A stretch of DNA of 64,000 nucleotides from Clostridia bacterium (GTDB lineage: Bacteria; Bacillota; Clostridia; Christensenellales; UBA1242): contig JAEDFU010000004.1 in assembly GCA_016297915.1 (NCBI GenBank), forward strand, positions 13,266 through 77,265, given 5' to 3'. The translations under genes were made by a program, and so were the position numbers. This document shows positions 54,625 through 64,000 of this stretch, in pieces; position 1 is the stretch's first letter, and each line of letters begins with the position of its first letter. Below the pieces are notes generated by a model. It was not told the DNA's origin, did no database searches, and saw only the letters and a program-made list of their open reading frames with translations.

Positions 54625-55605
54625 TTAAATGTTATCAAGTGCCAAACTATAAACATTTTTTAGTTGTTTACGATTAAATATTTTGTATTTTTTCGCTCCA
54701 GATTCAAACAAGATATACACCCTGCCGTTTTTGATAGTGATTTCTTCGGACATTGATGGAATTGTGACTTCCTTTTTAAGAGACTCCCCATCCAAGTACC
54801 AAAGTTTGATAGTATGATTACCAAGAGCATAATCTACAGCTGTATCTTCTTTGAATACATTAGAATATACATACAACTTTGAATCAGCAATCCCATACGA
54901 ACAAGACATCAATATTTTGTCATCGGCTACAGCTATTCCTTGTACTAACCCCCTAATGGACAATGCTCTTGATGGAGTTGTTGAATATAGTCCAACAGAT
55001 TTGGATTCATCAATTTTGTATCCCAATACTAATGCCGGATTTGTCTCTCCGCTACGAGTCTTAATCCAGTGAGACTTGATTGTCTCATAATTGCCTGCTC
55101 TATAGAATTCTCCGATATATAGATAGCCATCGTTTTCAAAGACGAAATCTGCACCATTGCTTGTTTCAAAACAATCAATTATTTCAATTTTGCCTGCGTT
55201 CTCACAGTTATTTACATCAGAAAGCCAAAATCTATAACAAATCTTGTCTCCAACTATCCAAATAGTTCCACCCTTGGAGCAAACACCACCGGCATGACCT
55301 TTGTAGTCCTCATCATTAAGCGTTAGCGTAAAGTATTTTTCAATTTTGCCATCATTAATTAAATAAAGTCTTGACGCACTATCGTCTGTCATATAACCAC
55401 ACACCAAAAACTTGTCTGTGCCGTCGATAGTAGTTAGTCCTTGCGGAGTAAACTTGGTGTCAAGCCCAGGGATTGCAAATTCGACACTTGCACTATCAAA
55501 AAAGCTCTTGTTCCAAGGAAACAAGTAGTACACTCCCAAAAAAATCAAAATTAGTCCCAAAATTGAACTTATTATAGATATTGTAATCTTCCATTCTTTT
55601 GACAC
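54625..55605 (-). CDS. Membrane-anchored, propeller-like extracytoplasmic protein
   Basis: 326 residues from a GTG start with GGGAGG 6 bases upstream; an ATG 48 bases earlier has no site. One N-terminal membrane helix (ITISIISSILGLILIFLGVYYLF) is followed by a beta-rich domain. It shows repeated strands separated by about 45-50 residues (KFTPQGLTTIDGTDKFLVCGYM; KGHAGGVCSKGGTIWIVGDKICYRF; NGADFVFENDGYLYIGEFYRAGNYE; IRGLVQGIAVADDKILMSCSYG), as in a beta-propeller. The domain should face outside. No catalytic motif. Function unknown. Confidence 0.75.
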   Translation of the reverse strand: MSKEWKITISIISSILGLILIFLGVYYLFPWNKSFFDSASVEFAIPGLDTKFTPQGLTTIDGTDKFLVCGYMTDDSASRLYLINDGKIEKYFTLTLNDEDYKGHAGGVCSKGGTIWIVGDKICYRFWLSDVNNCENAGKIEIIDCFETSNGADFVFENDGYLYIGEFYRAGNYETIKSHWIKTRSGETNPALVLGYKIDESKSVGLYSTTPSRALSIRGLVQGIAVADDKILMSCSYGIADSKLYVYSNVFKEDTAVDYALGNHTIKLWYLDGESLKKEVTIPSMSEEITIKNGRVYILFESGAKKYKIFNRKQLKNVYSLALDNI

Positions 55606-55702
55606 AAAAAACCTCCCAACAAATCCATATTTTATATATTTGCATAGTACCAAAAATTATGCTATTATTTTTAATTTAGCACAAAACCAAAATTAATCAA
55701 AA

Positions 55703-55737
55703 CAAAAAAACACACTTACATAAATGTAAATGTGTGT
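55703..55737 (-). terminator. Terminator of the 101-residue gene
   Basis: ACACACATTTACAT/ATGTAAGTGTGT hairpin (12 pairs, one wobble) followed by seven T residues on the minus strand. Confidence 0.85.
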
Positions 55738-55751
55738 AATATTTATATATG

Positions 55752-56057
55752 TTATGCTCCTTGTACAAAACTATCTGTCATTGACATAAGGTTCTCAATA
55801 ACATTAGATTTTTCATTAGTTTTGTTTACAAGCATGTTGTTTTCACAATATCTCTTGATGGCTTTGCTATGCTCATTAGTTCTAAACTTGAGTACACCAT
55901 CCTCAACATACAAATCACCTTTTTTGGATAGTTCAACACTAGCAGGAACAACAGCTGTTGGAGATACAGGTGTAATATCTTTGCCAAAAGCATCATAGGT
56001 ATTTTGAATTTTATTTAAGTATTCTTTGTTTTCCATTTCATTAATTGTTTGGTCCAT
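55752..56057 (-). CDS. Small protein of unknown function, 101 residues
   Basis: A soluble, polar protein without cysteine clusters: an N-terminal helix (INEMENKEYLNKIQNTYDAFG), a proline-containing segment (DITPVSPTAVVPASVELSKKGDLYVEDGVLKFRTNEH), and a C-terminal helix (NVIENLMSMTDSFV). One Cys at residue 71. AAGGAG precedes the ATG. It has its own promoter, a long leader and a terminator, which supports a real gene. No family recognised. Confidence 0.7.
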   Translation of the reverse strand: MDQTINEMENKEYLNKIQNTYDAFGKDITPVSPTAVVPASVELSKKGDLYVEDGVLKFRTNEHSKAIKRYCENNMLVNKTNEKSNVIENLMSMTDSFVQGA

Positions 56058-56189
56058 AACATTTCTCCTTCGGAATTGTATTTTCCCCCAATTAAAGATT
56101 TAACTCATTTCCCAAAATAAATCAAATTTAACGGTGTCCACCAACACCAAATAAACAAAGCATATATGTTTATCTTTGATTACAACATA

Positions 56190-56218
56190 ATTATACACTA
56201 TAAATTAGACTTTGTAAA
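56190..56218 (-). promoter_or_regulatory. Promoter of the 101-residue gene, with a structured leader
   Basis: TTTACA (56213-56218), 17 bases, TATAAT (56190-56195). The transcript then has about 125 untranslated bases holding GGTGT/ACACC (about 56132-56147) and GATTTA/TAAATC (about 56098-56124) hairpins. The rest of the gap to rpoC (56219-56353) contains only the TTGCATAGTAC motif in inverted form. Confidence 0.6.
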
Positions 56219-56353
56219 TACTAATTTTGAAATTTTTTTATTTTTTTCGAAGATAAATTTAATCAAAATCCGTACTATGCAATGTGCAAAATAATGTCCA
56301 TTTGTAGGTCGTTTTTTATACTTTTTGAATATTCTTTTAATTAGACATAATTA

Positions 56354-56394
56354 ACAAAAAACTCTCAGCAATTAATATACTGGGAGTTTTTTTG
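56354..56394 (-). terminator. Terminator of rpoBC
   Basis: AAAACTCCCAG/CTGAGAGTTTT hairpin with one wobble and six T residues on the minus strand, 7 bases after rpoC. Confidence 0.85.
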
Positions 56395-56400
56395 ATTTAA

Positions 56401-60003
<3,603 letters not shown>

Positions 60004-60014
60004 TATATTCTCCT

Positions 60015-63000
60015 TTATTCTTCTTCATCAAAGTCATCAAATAAATCTGACTCATCAAATATATTATCAAAATCTTCGTCGCTTTCCAAATTCTCTTCCA
60101 AAGCGGTTTCGTTGTTACTTGCACTTGGAGAATCAAATTCAAGTTCGATATCCTTGACTTCCTCTCTAGGCTTAGTAGCCTCAGCAAATGTCTCAATAGT
60201 ATCAGAGCTTAGGTCACCTAGAGCAAATTCCTTGCCTTGGTCGTTACGCAATTGAACATCAAGACCCAAACCTTGTAGTTCTCTAATAAGAACCTTAAAT
60301 GACTCTGGCATACCAGGTTCTGGTAGAGGCAATCCCTCAACAATTGCCTTGTATGTTGCAAGTCTACCCTCTGTATCATCAGACTTAACAGTCATCATTT
60401 CCTGAAGCAACTTAGTTGCACCATAAGCCTCTAGTGCCCAAACTTCCATTTCACCAAATCTCTGACCACCAAACATAGCCTTACCACCAAGAGGTTGTTG
60501 TGTAACATATGCGTATGGACCAGTTGATCTTGCGTGCATCTTATCGTTAACCATGTGTTCAAGTTTGATATAGTACATATATCCAACAGTAACTGGGTTT
60601 TCAAATGGTTCACCAGTACGACCGTCGTACAATTGGATTTTGCCATTTTCTGGGAAGTTATTTTCCTTAAGAAGTTCTCTAATATCTGCCTCGTTAACAC
60701 CGTCAAATACTGGAGTTGCAATCTTAATTCCAAGCGCCTTGGCAACAAGACCCAAGTGAACTTCCAAAACCTGTCCGACATTCATACGAGATGGAATACC
60801 TAGTGGGTTTAGGACGATATCAATAGGTTGACCGTTTGCCATAAATGGCATATCTTCTACTGGAAGAATTTTGGAAACGATACCTTTGTTTCCATGTCGT
60901 CCAGCCATCTTATCACCGACGCTAATTTTACGCTTTTGAGCAATTGTTACTCTAACCATTTGGTTAACGCCAGTCTCTAATTCGTCTTTGTTTTTGCGTG
61001 AGAATACTTGAATATCAACAACTACACCGCTGATTCCATGTGGAACTCTAAGTGATGTATCCTTAACATCTCTAGCCTTTTCACCAAAGATTGCTCTAAG
61101 TAGTCTTTCTTCTGGAGTTGGCTCTGTCTCACCCTTTGGTGTAACCTTACCAACAAGGATATCACCAGGTTTTACTTCAGCACCTACTCTAATGATTCCA
61201 TTTTCATCCAAGTTTTTGAGAACATCTTCACCTAGATTTGGAATATCTCTTGTAAATTCCTCATCTCCGAGTTTGGTTGTTCTACATTTAACTTCTTCCT
61301 CTTTGAGAGTGATTGATGTATAAACATCTTCCTTAACAAGTCTTTCGCTAAGCAAAATAGCGTCTTCGTAGTTGTAACCTTCCCAGTTCATAAATGCAAT
61401 AAGCATATTTTTGCCTAGAGCAAGTTCGCCACCGTTTGCACTGTAACCGTCAATCAAAGTATCGCCTTTCTTGACTTTTTGACCTTTCTTAACAATTGGT
61501 TTTTGGTTAATACAACTCTCTTGGTTAGTCTTTGTAAACTTAGTAAGCTCGTATTTTTCCTCAGTTCCATCGTCTAGTGTTACAATTACTTCGTTTGCGT
61601 CAACATATGTTACTGTTCCGCTGTTTTTGGCAACTGTAATAGCACAGTTATCAAGTGCAATCTTGTGTTCCATACCAGTTCCAATAATTGGAGCTTCGGT
61701 TGTGATTAGAGGTACTGCTTGACGCTGCATGTTCGCACCCATTAGGGCTCTGGCAGTATCATCGTTTTGAAGGAATGGAATAAGTGATGTAGGAACAGAA
61801 ATAAGTTGTCTAGGAGATACATCCATGTAATCAACCATTTCCTTGTCAACTTCCAAGATTGTATCTTTGTATCTACAAATAATTCTCTTATTTACAAATG
61901 TACCGTCAACATTTAGAGGTTCAGTTGCTTGTGCAATGTAACAATTTTCGTCCTCGTCAGCCATTAGATATACAACTTCGTTTGTTACAATGCCTTTTTC
62001 TTTGTTAACTACTCTATAAGCAGTCTCAATAAAACCATATTCATTAACTCTTGCAAAACTAGCAAGTGAGTTAATAAGACCGATGTTACCACCTTCTGGA
62101 GTCTCGATAACACATAGTCTACCATAATGACTATGGTGAATATCTCTGACTTCGTCTGTAGCTCTATCCTTTTTGATACCACCAGGACCTACGGCAGAAA
62201 GTCTACGCTTTTGCGCAAGTGAACTTAGTGGGTTCATTTCGTCCATAAGTTGGCTAAGTTGGTGAGATGCAAGGAAATCCTTGAACGCACGATTAATAGG
62301 TCTAGCATTAACAACTTGAGCAGGACTAATATCATTAAGGTCATGAGATTGCAAAGTCTCTTTGACAGCATTAGATAGTTTGTTCATTCCGCTACGGAAA
62401 GCATCTTGCAAAAGTTCGCCTGCACCCTTGATTCTACGATTGCATAGGTGGTCAATATTATCAACTTCACCAATACCAGCGTTCAAATCTAGGAAGTAAC
62501 TAACAGTTGCCAAGATATCGTCAATTGTAAGTGTGCTACCAACTAGAGCATCAGCATTGTTTCTTATAGCCTCAATTCTCTCTTCCTTGGTCTTAAATTC
62601 CTTAAGAAGATCGGCAAGAACTGGATAATATACCATTTGATTAATTCCCAATTCTTTTTCGTTACATTTGATAACTTCGCTAAGCTTAACTCTGTTGTTA
62701 CCGTACATTTTGTGTTTTTTGCCGTCTACTAGCACCCAAACACTGTTGATACCAAGGTTTTGGATTTCGTAAGCTTTTTCTTTGGTGATAACTTCGCCTG
62801 CTGGAACGATGACAGTCTTTTTGTCCTTGATATCCTCACCAGCAGTAAGTCCGATTAGACGATTGTATAGTGCAAGTTTTTTGTCAACTTTAAATCTACC
62901 AACATCGCCGATATTATAAAATTGTGTACTAAAAAATTGCGAGAAGATAAATTGTTTTGTAGCCTCTGCACTAGGAATTTCGCTTGGTCTAGTCTTTCTA

Positions 63001-63722
63001 GAAAGCTCTATTAGTGCATCGTGTTGAGTCTCATAGGCGTCTTTGTCAAGAGTTGCCTTCATGATTTCGTTGTCGCCAAAGGTATCAAGGATATTCTCTC
63101 TTGTAAGTCCAAAACACTTAAGGAATATACCAAGTGAGATTTTGCCACCCTTATCGAGACAAACTTTTAGTTGGTTTGGCTCTTTTTCTTTTTGTTCAAT
63201 TTCAAGCCAACTACCACGCTTAGGATTAAGTGTACTTGCAAAAATCTCTCTACCAGTTTTGTCAAGCTTTTTGGAAAAATACACACTAGGGCTTCTAACA
63301 ATTTGTGATACAATAACTCTTTCAATTCCGTTAAAGATAAATGTACCGGCCTCAGTCATGTAAGGAATATCACCCAAATACACTTCCTGCTCGATAGCCT
63401 CACCAGTCTCCTTGATAACAAGTCTAACTTTGACTCTTAGAGGAACACTATAGTGACCACCCTTTCGCTTGGTCTCGGCCTTGGTTAGTTTTGGATGATC
63501 TTCGATAACATAATCCAAAAAATAGACCTCTGCCTTGCCAGCATAGTCTGTGATAGGTGAAAATTCTTTCAAGGCTTCGCCTATACCTTCTTTGATAAAC
63601 TTTTGATAGGAATCTTTTTGGATTTCTAGCAAATATGGCATCTCTGCTTCTTTGGTTTTGCCAAAAGTATAACGAATATTGTTGCCATACTTAATCTTTT
63701 TGATATTATCAGTATTTAACAT
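60015..63722 (-). CDS. rpoB: RNA polymerase beta subunit
   Basis: 1235 residues. Conserved blocks include [15 protein letters not shown], the rifampicin pocket [29 protein letters not shown] (about 486-514), [18 protein letters not shown], and the C-terminal [28 protein letters not shown]. Residue 504 (codon 62211-62213) is Gln where nearly all bacteria have His (E. coli H526). The last 60 residues are very acidic. GAGGAG lies 10 bases before the ATG. Confidence 0.98.
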   Translation of the reverse strand: MLNTDNIKKIKYGNNIRYTFGKTKEAEMPYLLEIQKDSYQKFIKEGIGEALKEFSPITDYAGKAEVYFLDYVIEDHPKLTKAETKRKGGHYSVPLRVKVRLVIKETGEAIEQEVYLGDIPYMTEAGTFIFNGIERVIVSQIVRSPSVYFSKKLDKTGREIFASTLNPKRGSWLEIEQKEKEPNQLKVCLDKGGKISLGIFLKCFGLTRENILDTFGDNEIMKATLDKDAYETQHDALIELSRKTRPSEIPSAEATKQFIFSQFFSTQFYNIGDVGRFKVDKKLALYNRLIGLTAGEDIKDKKTVIVPAGEVITKEKAYEIQNLGINSVWVLVDGKKHKMYGNNRVKLSEVIKCNEKELGINQMVYYPVLADLLKEFKTKEERIEAIRNNADALVGSTLTIDDILATVSYFLDLNAGIGEVDNIDHLCNRRIKGAGELLQDAFRSGMNKLSNAVKETLQSHDLNDISPAQVVNARPINRAFKDFLASHQLSQLMDEMNPLSSLAQKRRLSAVGPGGIKKDRATDEVRDIHHSHYGRLCVIETPEGGNIGLINSLASFARVNEYGFIETAYRVVNKEKGIVTNEVVYLMADEDENCYIAQATEPLNVDGTFVNKRIICRYKDTILEVDKEMVDYMDVSPRQLISVPTSLIPFLQNDDTARALMGANMQRQAVPLITTEAPIIGTGMEHKIALDNCAITVAKNSGTVTYVDANEVIVTLDDGTEEKYELTKFTKTNQESCINQKPIVKKGQKVKKGDTLIDGYSANGGELALGKNMLIAFMNWEGYNYEDAILLSERLVKEDVYTSITLKEEEVKCRTTKLGDEEFTRDIPNLGEDVLKNLDENGIIRVGAEVKPGDILVGKVTPKGETEPTPEERLLRAIFGEKARDVKDTSLRVPHGISGVVVDIQVFSRKNKDELETGVNQMVRVTIAQKRKISVGDKMAGRHGNKGIVSKILPVEDMPFMANGQPIDIVLNPLGIPSRMNVGQVLEVHLGLVAKALGIKIATPVFDGVNEADIRELLKENNFPENGKIQLYDGRTGEPFENPVTVGYMYYIKLEHMVNDKMHARSTGPYAYVTQQPLGGKAMFGGQRFGEMEVWALEAYGATKLLQEMMTVKSDDTEGRLATYKAIVEGLPLPEPGMPESFKVLIRELQGLGLDVQLRNDQGKEFALGDLSSDTIETFAEATKPREEVKDIELEFDSPSASNNETALEENLESDEDFDNIFDESDLFDDFDEEE

Positions 63723-63882
63723 TAAGTTTATTCTCCTCGAAACAATTTTTAAAAAATTTATTAAGTTGTAAAATAATGCAAAAATCGTTTGCCAAAAATA
63801 TAATTTTTGGTTATATTAATGACATAAGATGTTTAACATTTAGGATTGTTTACACACTTATAAACAATACTTTGCATCTAAA
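63723..63882 (-). promoter_or_regulatory. Structured leader of rpoBC
   Basis: About 155 untranslated bases. Pairings: AGATG/CATCT closing a stem-loop that contains a perfect ATTGTTTA/TAAACAAT hairpin (about 63826-63881); CCAAAAA/TTTTTGG (63792-63811 region); GCAAA/TTTGC just after it. None is followed by a clean T run. Not recognised as a named class. Confidence 0.45.
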
Positions 63883-63911
63883 ATTTTAGCATAATAATTT
63901 TATCCTGTCAA
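63883..63911 (-). promoter_or_regulatory. rpoBC promoter
   Basis: TTGACA (63906-63911), 17 bases ending TGC, TAAAAT (63883-63888): extended -10, near-consensus. Confidence 0.85.
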
Positions 63912-63963
63912 TTCTTTTTTGAAACTTTTTGAAAGAATTATTGTTTTTTGTTTGACTTTTTGT

Positions 63964-64000
63964 AAAAATAGTAGTAATTGTGTTTAATTACTATTTTTTT
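63964..64000. terminator. Terminator of the gene upstream of rpoB
   Basis: AGTAATT/AATTACT hairpin (63973-63992) with T-rich flanks on both strands. The gene it ends lies outside the window. Confidence 0.6.

Overview
The window looks like a chromosomal segment of a low-GC Firmicutes-type bacterium, probably an uncultured Clostridia lineage. The evidence is the strong A+T bias, GGAGG-type ribosome binding sites, consensus sigma-A promoters, zinc-type ribosomal proteins (S4, S14, L33, L36), the AddAB nuclease instead of RecBCD, DUF1540 and YitT proteins, and a KOW protein between map and infA. This placement rests on gene content only and I cannot name a genus. No tRNA, rRNA, CRISPR array, insertion sequence or prophage was recognised.

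Layout. 1-6.9 kb: the 5' end of a transketolase gene, a degenerate kinase-like gene, a ComEC-type metallo-beta-lactamase and a patatin esterase on the minus strand; ung and a DUF2726 gene on the plus strand; then glmM and a thioredoxin-reductase-like gene. 6.9-23.2 kb: the complete S10-spc-alpha operon on the minus strand (rpsJ to rplQ, with secY, adk, map, infA and rpoA), driven by one strong promoter and a long structured leader. Between rpmJ and rpsM sits a spacer packed with eight consecutive, unrelated hairpins. 23.4-34.9 kb: DUF1858, SPFH and PRC-barrel proteins, a membrane/coiled-coil protein and addBA. 34.5-39.3 kb: small unknowns, two tandem membrane zinc peptidases, DUF1540, rplI and a YitT protein. 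39.4-45.7 kb: rplJL with an L10 leader, an ABC-F ATPase, a GNAT-like gene, and rpmG-secE-nusG-rplK-rplA with two L1-binding mimics. 45.8-49.1 kb: two unrecognised genes. 49.3-53.8 kb: rpsL-rpsG-fusA-tuf. 54.2-56.1 kb: a HicB-like gene, a membrane-anchored propeller-like protein and a small unknown. 56.4-63.9 kb: rpoB-rpoC with leader and promoter.

The window therefore holds most of the transcription and translation core on one strand. The supercluster usually written secE-nusG-rplKAJL-rpoBC-rpsLG-fusA-tuf-S10 is broken into blocks. Each block has its own promoter, leader and terminator, and accessory genes sit between blocks. Feedback control is visible as an L10 leader with a terminator hairpin, two 23S-like L1 sites, and structured leaders before rpsJ, rpsM, rpsL and rpoB that I could not assign to a known class.

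The observations I would check first are the hairpin train before rpsM, the multibranched S10 leader, the thioredoxin reductase without a recognisable NADPH site, the glutamine at the rifampicin-contact histidine of RpoB, and the large unrecognised membrane/coiled-coil and acidic proteins.
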